Shown: positions 1-8,010, numbered from the stretch's first letter. The stretch is 22,864 nucleotides of DNA from FW021-bin31 sp964467635 (GCA_964467635.1 CAYXRN010000046.1:1-22864); one strand, 5' to 3'. Notes: generated by a model not told the origin, from the sequence alone. Numbers and translations are program-made.

Positions 1-1156
1 GCAAAGAATAACTTTTTAAGTCAATGTTGTTATTGAAATTATTGATGGGGTCTACCTTCAATACACCATGATCCTGGTTGAAAGAACCGGACACATAATA
101 TCTGGCCACATTTCCACCTCCGCTTACATTCAGGCTTATTTGTTGATTCATGGTGTAGTCTTTAAACAGCTTTTCCATCCAGTCAACAGACGGATATAAG
201 ATCGGGCTGTTCCCTGCTTTTGTTTTATCAATTTTACGATAAGTATAAGGCAAGGGGGCAAGCGGATCCCTGCTCAGTGTAGCTTGATTGGCCAGTTTCA
301 TATAAGTCACCGGGTCAGCCAACTCAATCGTCCGCGTCGGCATGGAGACAGAATTGGCGAGTCGCAGGCTCACCGTGGCTTTGCCTTCATGTCCTTCTTT
401 GGTTTTTATCAATAAGACACCATTGGCAGCGCGGCTGCCATACAGCGATGTAGCGGTAGCATCTTTAAGAATGGAAAAGCTGGCTATATCATTCGGATTC
501 AATCTGGCCAGATCAGTAGGAGAGGATTCGATATCATCGATAAGGATGAGCGGATTTTTATTGTAACCAAAGGTGGTGACACCTCGAACGAAGAAATTGG
601 CGTTGTCTGCTCCCGGTTCACCACTTCGCTGATAGCCGATGAGTCCGGCGACACGGCCGGCAAGCGAGGTAGTCAAATTGCTGGTAGGTGCCGTTCGCAG
701 CTTGGCCATTTGATAGCTGTCAAAAGAGGTAACCGCTCCTACCACGTCTTCCGCCGCTTTTTCCTCTCCAAAGGCGGTGATGACTACCTCTTTTCCTTGC
801 ACTACACTTGGTTGTAATTGGACATTAAGCACTGTGCTCCCGTTGAGTGGCACCACCTTGGTTATAAAGCCGATAGAGGAAAATTGTAAGGTGTCTGAAT
901 CCAGAGAGGAGACCACCAGCTCGTATTTTCCATTGGCATCGGTATTGGTGCCCGTGGTAGTACCTTTTAGCCTTATGGTCACGCCCGGCAATGCATTTTT
1001 GTTTTGCGCGTTTGTTACCAATCCTTTCACGGTATGTTGATTGTTTTGCGCGGTTAATCGGCTGGGGATGGATGTACATACCAGTAGGAGTGACAGCGGA
1101 ACCGTCAGTTTAATGTGCTTGCCAATAATTGATTGAAACTTGTACCTTTTGTTCAT
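1..1156 (-). CDS. SusC/RagA-family TonB-linked outer membrane receptor, 5' part only
   Basis: The minus-strand frame opens at the ATG at 1156 and stays open to the window edge, giving about 385 N-terminal residues of a protein that usually has about 1000. Residues 1-36 look like a signal peptide with a hydrophobic stretch at about 18-30. Residues 41-115 form a carboxypeptidase-regulatory-like beta domain (VKGLV, LPGVTIRLKG, GKYEL). Residues 140-255 are a TonB plug with the family signatures LAGRVAGL, FFVRG, PLILIDDIE, NDIASFSILKDATATSLYGSRAANG. Known role: SusC proteins import glycans or peptides through the outer membrane with a SusD lipoprotein lid and TonB energy. A susD gene would be expected beyond base 1. 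The usual GYGTQ motif before the plug reads AFGEEKAA. The neighbouring AraC regulator and SMP-30 enzyme suggest a sugar substrate, but this is inference. Confidence 0.95.
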   Translation of the reverse strand, partial: MNKRYKFQSIIGKHIKLTVPLSLLLVCTSIPSRLTAQNNQHTVKGLVTNAQNKNALPGVTIRLKGTTTGTNTDANGKYELVVSSLDSDTLQFSSIGFITKVVPLNGSTVLNVQLQPSVVQGKEVVITAFGEEKAAEDVVGAVTSFDSYQMAKLRTAPTSNLTTSLAGRVAGLIGYQRSGEPGADNANFFVRGVTTFGYNKNPLILIDDIESSPTDLARLNPNDIASFSILKDATATSLYGSRAANGVLLIKTKEGHEGKATVSLRLANSVSMPTRTIELADPVTYMKLANQATLSRDPLAPLPYTYRKIDKTKAGNSPILYPSVDWMEKLFKDYTMNQQISLNVSGGGNVARYYVSGSFNQDHGVLKVDPINNFNNNIDLKSYSL

Positions 1157-1236
1157 AAATCAGTTGATTTGATTAGCGTATCATATATCATCAGTAACAC
1201 CATTATCTTAGCACTTTCATCATTCTATGGCAATAA

Positions 1237-1244
1237 CAAAGATA
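1237..1244 (-). promoter_or_regulatory. Probable -7 promoter element of susC-like gene
   Basis: Read on the minus strand this is TATCTTTG, a perfect match to the Bacteroidota -7 consensus TAnnTTTG. It lies about 80 bases before the start codon, so the leader would be about 70 bases. No clear -33 TTTG is seen at the expected spacing, which fits a promoter needing an activator. Confidence 0.5.
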
Positions 1245-1278
1245 TTAGCGGACAAAGACTAGAAAAACCAATATTCGA

Positions 1279-1298
1279 TTAGATTTGTGTACTTTTTT
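1279..1298 (+). repeat. 20-base direct repeat, copy 1 (susC side)
   Basis: TTAGATTTGTGTACTTTTTT occurs here and again, letter for letter, at 1836-1855. This copy lies about 35 bases upstream of the susC -7 element, where an activator such as an AraC protein would bind. Confidence 0.7.
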
Positions 1299-1393
1299 GA
1301 CAATTAATGCATAATACACAGCAAATAAATTTTTCAACCGCTTATTGCTTCCATGCTTTAATCCGGGATTTTTTTACTTAAGTATTAAATTTT

Positions 1394-1411
1394 ATGTGTT
1401 GTATAACACAT
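1394..1411. repeat. Short palindrome in intergenic region
   Basis: ATGTGTT and AACACAT form a perfect 7-base inverted repeat around GTAT. It could be a regulator site or a small hairpin. It has no T-run next to it, so it is not a clear terminator. Confidence 0.35.
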
Positions 1412-1835
1412 TTCTCTGGTACTATGTCAAGATATGTTCCGGACGGATTAAGTGAGTATAGCTTCCTACCGGTGAGTTGAGTATCATGAGGGATTGCATC
1501 GGAGAAAAATACGTTTATTTGTGATATGCCTCCCTTAGCTTATGCGTCAAAAGTGATGTCTCAATTCTTTTTTTGCTCAACCGCCGGTTGGTTATAATTC
1601 AGCTTGGGACCATACATATAAACAATATTTTAATGGATTTTGTAGCTTGGGTCACTCGCGTTTTATGGAAAAGAAAAGCAACAACAGATATTAAATGTGT
1701 AAGAAAGGGATAAGACATCCTGTTATTTGTTTAGCGTTGATGTCGCTTCACAATTGCCGCTGTTTGGGTCAGTTCATTGCAGTGCAAGCACTTACAAAGT
1801 ATTTATTGATGCGCGGCAGAGAATTAGATTGCCGT

Positions 1836-1855
1836 TTAGATTTGTGTACTTTTTT
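1836..1855 (+). repeat. 20-base direct repeat, copy 2 (araC side)
   Basis: Identical to 1279-1298. It ends 45 bases before the araC-family start codon and just upstream of TAATTTAG (1870-1877), a one-mismatch -7 element. The position would suit autoregulation of the araC-family gene. Confidence 0.7.
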
Positions 1856-1900
1856 AACGAAATTTTGCTTAATTTAGCCCTAGTCCTTAAAAAATAAGCT

Positions 1901-2785
1901 ATGAAAGCACAATTACATAAACTGCCGCTCATTAGCGATACCTCGTTTTTATATGCTAAGATGAATGAACGTTATTTTAACAAACCGTGGCATTTTCATG
2001 AAGAATATGAGCTTGTGCTGATAGAAGAGAGTCGGGGTACTAAATTTGTCGGAGATAATATCAGCCTTTTTCAGGAAGGAGACATTTACCTGATAGGTCC
2101 TAACATCCCTCATATTTTCAGAAATGATGAGGAGTATTATGCGCATAATAAAAACATCCGGGCCCGGTCCATATTTGTTCACTTTACGGATGATTTTTTA
2201 GGGGATCGGTTTTTTGATCTCCCTGAAATGAAAGCCGTCAAGAAACTTCTGGACAAATCCTGCTATGTGCTCAAGATCACGAATAAAACAAAGGAAAAAG
2301 TAACAAGGAAGCTTGTTGATATGAATGTGCAAAAAGGGGCTGAGCGGCTGCTGAATATTTTGGAGATTCTGATTCTGCTTTCTGAAAGCGAAGATTTGAG
2401 ACCCTTACTATCCTGCAAATTTGTGCCACGAAATACAACAGATAGCGAGGACGTCATCAGAATAAACACTATATTAGAGTTTATTTTAAAGAATTTTAAG
2501 CAAAAAATTTATATTTCAGAAATGGCGGCTATGCTCCATATGAGTGAAGCCTCCTTTTCGAGATATTTTAAACATCATACGCTGAAAAATTTTACCACTT
2601 ACGTTACGGAGATAAGAATAAGTCATGCCTGCAGGTTGCTTATGCAGGGGGAGAAGAATATTTCACAAATTGGTTTTACATGCGGCTTTGAAAACCTTTC
2701 CAATTTTTATAGACACTTTAAAAAAACCACGGGATTAATTCCAAGGGAGTTCAGAAATAAATTTTTAAAAATTTATGAAGCCTGA
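1901..2785 (+). CDS. AraC-family transcriptional regulator with N-terminal cupin
   Basis: 294 residues, the usual size for the family. Residues 25-75 look like a cupin sensor (PWHFHEEYELVLI, EGDIYLIGPNIPHIF), typical of AraC proteins that bind a sugar or related small ligand. The C-terminal 100 residues hold two helix-turn-helix units: about 205-228 (ISEMAAMLHMSEASFSRYFK) and about 253-285 (ISQIGFTCGFENLSNFYRHFKKTTGLIPREFR), the second being the conserved AraC signature. It is divergent from the susC-like gene and convergent with the SMP-30 gene, so it probably controls one or both (inference). The 20-base repeat sits in its promoter region and again before susC. The gene is clearly more AT-rich than the genes to the right of 4500. 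The ATG at 1901 follows an A-rich leader and is the first plausible start. Confidence 0.93.
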   Translation: MKAQLHKLPLISDTSFLYAKMNERYFNKPWHFHEEYELVLIEESRGTKFVGDNISLFQEGDIYLIGPNIPHIFRNDEEYYAHNKNIRARSIFVHFTDDFLGDRFFDLPEMKAVKKLLDKSCYVLKITNKTKEKVTRKLVDMNVQKGAERLLNILEILILLSESEDLRPLLSCKFVPRNTTDSEDVIRINTILEFILKNFKQKIYISEMAAMLHMSEASFSRYFKHHTLKNFTTYVTEIRISHACRLLMQGEKNISQIGFTCGFENLSNFYRHFKKTTGLIPREFRNKFLKIYEA

Positions 2786-2860
2786 TAGCCTGACGAAGCA
2801 GCCTTATTCCCTTATGCATTCAGGGCATGTTACATGAATCGGATTCGAGCAACGTCATAA

Positions 2861-3760
2861 CTATGCGTTTCTTTTGAACCTAAATGAAGGCAGTCCTTCA
2901 TAGTTAGTATTTTTTAATACAAATAAGCAGCCGGCTAGCGGTTGACGTTGTGTATCCTCGGCATTAAGGCCGCTTTTTGCCGATGTGATAAATAAACTAT
3001 TCATATTTCTTCCGCCAAAAGCGCAAGAGGTAGGCCTGGCTACGGGTAAATTTATTTTTAATAGTTTTTCCCCGTTAAAAGGATTCCATCGGGCCACCTG
3101 CCATCCATCCCAATGCGCAATCCACAGCATACCTTCCCTGTCGATTGTCATGCCATCTGGGAAACCCTCTGCCTCGGGCACCACTATCGCCTCCCGCTTA
3201 TTTGAAATGCTTCCGGTATCCACATTGTAATCATAAGAGGCGACTGTTAGCGTAGGGGTGTCTATATAATAAAATTTGTTTCGCTTTGTATCCCAGGCCA
3301 TTCCGTTGGAGGTAGTTACATTTTTTATGACCTGGGTCAATGAAGCAGCCCCTTCCAAAACGTATAGACTACCTTTGTTGGCTTTTTGGGAGAGGGACAT
3401 CGTACCTGCCCAGAACCTGCCGGCAGGATCACACTTTCCGTCATTAAATCTGTTGTCTGGGATTTTTGCTTCAGGATGGTTTATGATTTGTATTTCATGC
3501 GTGTTTCTGTTAATAAAGCCAATGCCATTTTGCATCGCCGCAATGTAGTTGTCATTGTCACATAAGGAAATAGCACCAATTTTTTGGTTCATCCGAATCA
3601 CATTGTGTTTGTTGTCCCAAAACGAATACTCGTGAACTTCGCCTTGCTCAATATCAACCCAGGAAACCATGTGAAGCGCTTCATTCCAGATTACGCCCTC
3701 CCCAAGCATACAATGGTGGTCAATGACAGGTGTCACTTCAGATATAGCTGTTTCAATCAT
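2861..3760 (-). CDS. SMP-30/gluconolactonase/LRE family protein
   Basis: 299 residues, the normal length for this six-bladed beta-propeller family, which contains gluconolactonases, regucalcin and related lactone hydrolases using a divalent metal. The expected metal and active-site residues are visible: E21 in LGEGVIW, N106 in RFNDGKCDP, N152 in TSNGMAWD and D202 in FPDGMTID. No signal peptide is seen, so it is probably cytoplasmic. It would hydrolyse a sugar lactone, the step between a sugar dehydrogenase and a sugar-acid dehydratase, but the actual substrate cannot be read from sequence. It runs tail-to-tail with the araC-family gene (75 bases between stops), and a -7 element lies 15 bases before its ATG. 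Its base composition is AT-rich like the araC-family gene. With susC and araC nearby a role in sugar or uronate use is likely. Confidence 0.92.
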   Translation of the reverse strand: MIETAISEVTPVIDHHCMLGEGVIWNEALHMVSWVDIEQGEVHEYSFWDNKHNVIRMNQKIGAISLCDNDNYIAAMQNGIGFINRNTHEIQIINHPEAKIPDNRFNDGKCDPAGRFWAGTMSLSQKANKGSLYVLEGAASLTQVIKNVTTSNGMAWDTKRNKFYYIDTPTLTVASYDYNVDTGSISNKREAIVVPEAEGFPDGMTIDREGMLWIAHWDGWQVARWNPFNGEKLLKINLPVARPTSCAFGGRNMNSLFITSAKSGLNAEDTQRQPLAGCLFVLKNTNYEGLPSFRFKRNA

Positions 3761-3765
3761 GTCGT

Positions 3766-3996
3766 TTAATTTTTACAAATGTACTGCAGATACATGTTTT
3801 GATTAGTGACCCATAGCCCAGCTATATTATCGGCATTTTCTTTAATGAAATCCAGTTTTTCTGCGCCGATCTGCTTATAAATTTTATTGGTTTTCCTACC
3901 CAGAATTACTTTTTTATCCATGTTTTCTGTCTCGGCGTATTGCTCATCAATCTTACGCCATTTTTCTTTTAGCGGCTGCAAGGATTTATTAAATGT
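3766..3996 (-). pseudogene. Remnant resembling a DUF4369 segment of a thioredoxin-like lipoprotein
   Basis: An open stretch of about 76 codons, lacking any ATG (only TTG at 3981), ends five bases before the SMP-30 start codon. The peptide (PLKEKWRKIDEQYAET, DFIKENADNIAGLW) resembles the helical part of the DUF4369 domain that precedes thioredoxin domains in Bacteroidota proteins, where FIKENPDS-like motifs are common. The thioredoxin CxxC part is absent. I read it as a decaying fragment; the SMP-30 promoter element lies inside its 3' end. The family assignment is by eye and weak. Confidence 0.4.
3776..3783 (-). promoter_or_regulatory. Probable -7 promoter element of SMP-30 gene
   Basis: TACATTTG on the minus strand matches TAnnTTTG exactly. 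It ends 15 bases before the ATG at 3760, giving a leader of roughly 10 bases. No good -33 element was found. Confidence 0.5.
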
Positions 3997-3999
3997 TAA

Positions 4000-4308
4000 T
4001 TATTTTTCTTCAAGTTTGCCGCCTTTAGCCCTAAAATTTCCATCTTGTTCAATAAGAAGCGCTACATCGTTTTCTTCGCCAATAAAGCTGATGTTTGGGT
4101 AGGGGTTCCTTAGCACAATTGAATAGACCGATAGCCTTTTCCCATTTACCGCTATCTCAATTTTTCTCACTTTCAGTTTAAAAGAGTCGATCAATTCTTT
4201 TTCAGCCCATTCATTGAATACAGTGATTAATTCATCAAATGCAGGCTAATCGCCTACCCGTATTTTGTTCCATAGCTCCCCCTCATTTAACTGAGTAACC
4301 CTCTTCAT
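4000..4308 (-). pseudogene. Interrupted small gene with in-frame TAG at codon 21
   Basis: From the ATG at 4308 the frame reads 20 codons (MKRVTQLNEGELWNKIRVGD), meets a TAG at 4248-4246, and then continues open for 81 more codons to the TAA at 4002-4000. A single C-to-T change of CAG (Gln) would explain the stop. The first 28 positions (ELWNKIRxGDxPAFDEL) look like the N-terminus of an ECF sigma factor, but what follows (VRKIEIAVNGKRLSVYSIVLRNPYP, ISFIGEENDVALLIEQDGN) does not continue as one and is not a family I recognise. It may be a chimeric remnant or an intact small family with one nonsense mutation. No ATG exists after the stop, only a TTG at 4194. Confidence 0.45.
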
Positions 4309-4535
4309 AGACAGCGGATTCAAGTTATTTGGAAGCGCACTAAATTATTAAAGTTCCTATTGTTGTCCAAAAAATCAGCCATGCTGCAGCCTTTAAGCGG
4401 AACGGCTCTCTTTTTTCGCAGCATTCCGGCAGCTCCGGCACGCCCGTAATTTCCTCAAGGTATCCTCTTGAGGAAATGCCATGGATAAAAAAACAAGTGT
4501 TATTGTTTGTAGGCTATACCGGAGGACATTTCAAG
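4309..4535. other. Intergenic stretch without recognisable gene
   Basis: Between the broken gene and the carboxypeptidase-regulatory protein I see only very short open frames without family resemblance, plus the hairpin at 4449-4477. A 34-codon minus-strand frame near 4330-4435 starts with ATG but has no recognisable content. Confidence 0.4.
4449..4477. repeat. Perfect 11-base inverted repeat (hairpin)
   Basis: ATTTCCTCAAG and CTTGAGGAAAT pair perfectly around a 7-base loop. It lies 59-87 bases past the stop codon of the gene ending at 4536, so it may end or protect that transcript. There is no T-run directly after it on either strand, so it is not a classical intrinsic terminator. Confidence 0.55.
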
Positions 4536-5309
4536 CTAGTTTAAAGCCCGATTTTTGCCCCAGGCTTTATACTGATGCAGAATCCAAGACCAAAACAAAA
4601 GATCAGGCGCGTGGCGCGTAAATGAATAATCCGGCCGGACCTGGTACATGAAAATCCTGAGGGAATCGCCCGTCATACCCGTCAGGCGATGAACTAGTTC
4701 CCGGGTATAGCGCGAATCGACAAATGCATCTTTTTCGTATTGCTTATACCTTTTATGGAAGCGTCTTTTGCGTCTTTCTCCTGTGGAGAAGTAGGTAATC
4801 GGATGCATAGACACACCGATGCCGCTGGTAGGGCCGCCAAAAAGCGGAACGACCGGCAGGCTCAGGTAGTGGCCGAATGTCTTTATCCGGGCTACTGAAT
4901 CCTGCTGGTAAGGCGTCAGGGCTTGTACTTCCAGGGTTTTTAATTTGATCCTTTTTGAAATAAGGACCACGTCATGGATAAGAGGTGTAAGGCCGGCAGG
5001 CACGGTATATTTTTTAGGGTAAAAACCCAGATAACGGTACTGGAGTTCATCGTGACTTTTCGCCATGATCCTGTAGTTTCCGGAAGAATCGGTATATACG
5101 GCCCGCCCGGAAGTTGAATTGATAACCGTAGCCGGATATAAAGGCACCCCATGTATGGAGTCGGTGACCGTTCCGGTGATCAGGCGCTGACTGTGGGCCT
5201 GAAAAGAAAGAAAAAAGAGCAGGATGGTACTGCTGGCGCAAAGGATTCTTTGGGCGCTCCCGTTTTTGAGCCTTTTAATTAACCGTCTTAAGCTGTTGTG
5301 TCCTGCCAT
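4536..5309 (-). CDS. Carboxypeptidase-regulatory-like domain protein, membrane or secreted
   Basis: 257 residues from the ATG at 5309; a TTG one codon earlier is not needed. A basic N-terminus (RRLIKRLKNG) precedes a hydrophobic segment at about 22-40, so it is exported or anchored, with a possible cleavage after AHS. Residues 43-130 match the carboxypeptidase D regulatory-like beta-sandwich found in many Bacteroidota envelope proteins (ITGTVTDSIHGVPLYPATVINSTSGRAVYTDSSGNYRI cut here into its usual strands, then ELQYRYLGFYPK). The remaining part is basic and aromatic (RRKRRFHKRYKQYEKD) and contains conserved-looking PLFGGPTSG and PITYFSTGERR; its function is unknown to me. It follows the M1 peptidase gene by 102 bases in the same direction and may be co-transcribed. 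A role in the cell envelope is likely; the exact function is open. Confidence 0.8.
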   Translation of the reverse strand: MAGHNSLRRLIKRLKNGSAQRILCASSTILLFFLSFQAHSQRLITGTVTDSIHGVPLYPATVINSTSGRAVYTDSSGNYRIMAKSHDELQYRYLGFYPKKYTVPAGLTPLIHDVVLISKRIKLKTLEVQALTPYQQDSVARIKTFGHYLSLPVVPLFGGPTSGIGVSMHPITYFSTGERRKRRFHKRYKQYEKDAFVDSRYTRELVHRLTGMTGDSLRIFMYQVRPDYSFTRHAPDLLFWSWILHQYKAWGKNRALN

Positions 5310-5411
5310 CAAGGAGTGCTTAAAGTGATGAGCCTAAATTTAAGTCAAGGGCCTGGGAGGCGACATGGAAAGGCCTCCTTGCTGCAACCGTTATCTCCTG
5401 TTATAGGGAAG

Positions 5412-7991
5412 TTATTCCAGCATTCCGGCAATTTCTTTCATCAATTTTTGGCTGTACCGGGCCTGTCCGGCCAGTCTTTTTCTAAGGGCATTGTTGGTTG
5501 CCTTATCTGCAGCCTGCTGCTTGTCTTTTATTAAATTATTCAATAACCCGAGTATATAATAACCATAACGGGGGCCAATGACCTTTACAAAGTCTTTCAT
5601 GGACTGCAGCTCGCTGGTAACGACTGCGTCGCTTGTGACTGTGTTGCCTAACATTTTGAAATAAGCGTTAAGGTAATCAAATTTTCCAAAACTGCCCGTT
5701 TGGTGCACCTGCTTTTTCACGTAGGCAAAATCTTCCAGATGACCCTGCTGGGCATAAATGGTACAGATCGTTTGGGTCAATGGAGCTTCTGCCACTGCTT
5801 GCAGGGATTTAGCCCGTTTATACGCTTTTTGAGGAGCAAAGTCATTTAGAATACTCAGGGCCGTGCTTTTTACCTGGAGAGAAGAATCTTTAAGGGCATG
5901 AAGGATCATGGCCCTGTGCTTAGCGGGTTCTTCTGTGGTAAGTGCGACCAACGCTGCCGAACGTACGGAGGAATGGGGATCGCCGCGGAGCAGCCTTTTT
6001 AAAATGGGGAAGGCTGCTTCTTGTGTCTGCCGGTTTTTTATATTTAATGAGTCGATGGCTAATCTTCTGAGGCCGTAAAACTGGTCGTTCATGGCGGTTA
6101 AAAGCAGTCCGCGCGCCAGTTCGCTTGAATCCTGCATGGCTGCACAGGCCACGATGGCTTCCCTGCGATCCAGGTAGTTTCCGGCTTTATGATATTGATA
6201 AATATAGCTGGATAAACTTTTGTGATCCTTTTTCTTGACTAACAACACCTTGTCTCCGTCTACATTAATAAGATCCGGCCTTTGTTTGTATTTATAACTA
6301 AAGACATAGTTTCGCTTCTTCATAGTCACCTGGTAACGGTGTTTCTTCCCCCCTTCGTAAACATCTATGGCAAAGGGCAACATAAATACAGGCCCTTCCT
6401 GAACCTGGCTGATAAGTACCCTGGCCGTTTTTAATGAATCATTATACTTGTAACTGATATCCAGCTTAGGATAGCCTTTTCTGTGATACCATTGTTGCCA
6501 GAAAAGACGGAGGTCTTTACCGGTGACTTTCTCAAAAGCCAGTCGCAGCTGGGTGGCTTCAGCGGATTGATATTTGTTTTGTTCCAGATAATCATGCAGG
6601 GCGTCAAAGAAAGCACTGTCGCCCACATAGTACCGTAACATATGGAGGATGCGTCCTCCCTTCTGGTAGGCCACCGGATCAAGTACCTCCTTTTTATCGG
6701 GGTAGTAACGGTAAACGAGCGGGTGGTCCTTGTGGGTATCAGCGAAATTGAAATAGGTTTGCATAGCCTGGTAATTATGCTGTGCCGCCAGGTCGGCGCC
6801 ATACTTGTGTTCTGCCCACAGCATTTCCCCATAATTCCCGAAGGACTCATTGAGCGTGATGTTGCTCCAGGATTCACAGGTGACCAAATCACCGAACCAT
6901 TGATGAAAAAGTTCATGGGCGATTACTGATTCATTGCGGTAGCCATCGTCTTGTAGTTGCCTTTGGGTCTTGTACAGCGACTCACCAAACATGCTCGCTG
7001 AAGTGTTTTCCATAGCTCCCGTAATAAAATCCCGGACGACAACCTGATCGTATGATTCCCAGGGGTAAGGCGTACGCAAAATTTTAGAAAAATAATCGAT
7101 CATTTCCGGGGTATGGCCAAAAATAGCGTTGGCATGAGGGGCGTATGGTTTTTCCACATAGTAGCGTACCGGGATATTTTTCCAGTGATCGGTGATGACC
7201 TCGAAAGGACCTACGGCCAGCGTAAACAAATAAGGGGCGTTGGGATGTACCATTTTCCAGGTATCCGAACGGGTGCCATCGGGATTTTCTTTTTGCTGAA
7301 CCAACCGGCCGTTGCTGAAGGTGGTGAAGGAGTCGGCTACGGTTAAAGTAATTTGCCCGGTGGACTTTTGGTTGGGCTTATCAATGGTGGGAAACCAGAC
7401 GGAGTTGGATTCCGGATAACCCATGCTCCAGACTTCTGTAGGCTTGTAAGGATCGCTTTGATGGGGGTCAATAAAAAACAATCCTTTATCTGAGGTGACC
7501 GAAGCACTTCCTCCCTCGCTGGAGGCCGCGTAGTCGTTCGGCTTGGCGGTGTATTTAAGGTAAATAGTATATTGTTCGTTCCTGGTATAGGTCCTGTCCA
7601 GCCGGAGATGCAGTTGCCTTCCGTCGTACATATATTTCAGGGGGCGCTGTTGCTTTTTGCGGTGCAGGGCAACCACTTGAAATGCCATGCCCTTGGCGTC
7701 AAGCGTCAGGGAATCGGTGGGATAGAAATGCGGTTTTAACGTAATCCAGGCTTCGCCATAAAGAAAACAGGAGTCAAAATTGAATTGCAATGCCAGGCGG
7801 GTATCTATGAGGTCGTTTATTTTGGTGGCTGAGGGCCGGTAATCCAATAGCGGATCCGTTTTCGCTCCGGAAGTAATGACCAGCGGAGGCATATTCCGCT
7901 TGTGTATAATAGTATCCTTTTGTCCCTGCGCCAGTGACAGCAATGGAAATAGGAGCAATAACAGGGATAGCCGGAGCCTGGAAACCATCAT
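5412..7991 (-). CDS. M1 family zinc aminopeptidase with HEAT-like C-terminus
   Basis: The frame extends upstream to a GTG at 8030, but the start at the tandem ATGs at 7991/7988 fits better: it directly precedes the signal peptide (MMVSRLRLSLLLLLF...LAQ) and a -7 promoter element lies between the two candidates. Numbering from the GTG, the exopeptidase motif GAMEN is at 338-342, zinc ligands are H372, H376 (HELFH) and E395 (NESF), the catalytic base is E373 and the transition-state tyrosine is probably Y455 (VAYQKGG). All catalytic parts are intact. The last 200 residues look like HEAT-type helical repeats (AALVALTTEEPAKHRAMILHALKD). Known role of family: removal of N-terminal residues from peptides; the signal peptide places it in the periplasm or outer envelope. 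It probably feeds the cell with amino acids from peptides. From 7991 it has 859 residues, normal for M1 enzymes. Confidence 0.95.
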   Translation of the reverse strand: MMVSRLRLSLLLLLFPLLSLAQGQKDTIIHKRNMPPLVITSGAKTDPLLDYRPSATKINDLIDTRLALQFNFDSCFLYGEAWITLKPHFYPTDSLTLDAKGMAFQVVALHRKKQQRPLKYMYDGRQLHLRLDRTYTRNEQYTIYLKYTAKPNDYAASSEGGSASVTSDKGLFFIDPHQSDPYKPTEVWSMGYPESNSVWFPTIDKPNQKSTGQITLTVADSFTTFSNGRLVQQKENPDGTRSDTWKMVHPNAPYLFTLAVGPFEVITDHWKNIPVRYYVEKPYAPHANAIFGHTPEMIDYFSKILRTPYPWESYDQVVVRDFITGAMENTSASMFGESLYKTQRQLQDDGYRNESVIAHELFHQWFGDLVTCESWSNITLNESFGNYGEMLWAEHKYGADLAAQHNYQAMQTYFNFADTHKDHPLVYRYYPDKKEVLDPVAYQKGGRILHMLRYYVGDSAFFDALHDYLEQNKYQSAEATQLRLAFEKVTGKDLRLFWQQWYHRKGYPKLDISYKYNDSLKTARVLISQVQEGPVFMLPFAIDVYEGGKKHRYQVTMKKRNYVFSYKYKQRPDLINVDGDKVLLVKKKDHKSLSSYIYQYHKAGNYLDRREAIVACAAMQDSSELARGLLLTAMNDQFYGLRRLAIDSLNIKNRQTQEAAFPILKRLLRGDPHSSVRSAALVALTTEEPAKHRAMILHALKDSSLQVKSTALSILNDFAPQKAYKRAKSLQAVAEAPLTQTICTIYAQQGHLEDFAYVKKQVHQTGSFGKFDYLNAYFKMLGNTVTSDAVVTSELQSMKDFVKVIGPRYGYYILGLLNNLIKDKQQAADKATNNALRKRLAGQARYSQKLMKEIAGMLE

Positions 7992-8002
7992 CTTTTTGCT
8001 TC

Positions 8003-8010
8003 CAAATATA
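8003..8010 (-). promoter_or_regulatory. Probable -7 promoter element of M1 peptidase gene
   Basis: TATATTTG on the minus strand is a perfect TAnnTTTG, with a possible -33 TTGG at 8032-8035 (21-base spacing). Transcription would begin a few bases before the ATGs at 7991/7988, which excludes the GTG at 8030 as start and implies a leader of under 12 bases. Confidence 0.6.

Larger units (their letters stand above)
1157..1900. promoter_or_regulatory. Divergent regulatory region between susC-like gene and araC-family gene
   Basis: These 744 bases hold no convincing gene. The one ATG-initiated frame of note (1695-1877, 60 codons) resembles no protein I know and has a composition like non-coding AT-rich DNA. 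What can be seen is a -7 type promoter for susC, two copies of an exact 20-base repeat, one near each gene, and a small palindrome at 1394-1411. The length is large for this compact window, so the region may hold a long regulatory leader or a decayed gene. Confidence 0.6.

Noticed and set aside
1394..1411. Terminator between susC and araC
   Set aside because: The two genes are divergent, so no transcript should end here, and no T-run follows the stem.
1695..1877. Possible 60-residue gene in the araC-susC gap
   Set aside because: No family resemblance, odd cysteine-rich content, overlaps the 20-base repeat and the probable araC promoter.
3766..4308. TAG at 4246-4248 as recoded or read-through codon
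   Set aside because: No pyrrolysine or read-through context is visible, other genes here use normal stops, and the surroundings contain other gene debris, so a nonsense mutation is simpler.
6431..6916. Minus-strand frame of 161 codons inside the M1 peptidase gene
   Set aside because: Frame-shifted reading of the catalytic domain; the real frame carries the HELFH zinc motif.
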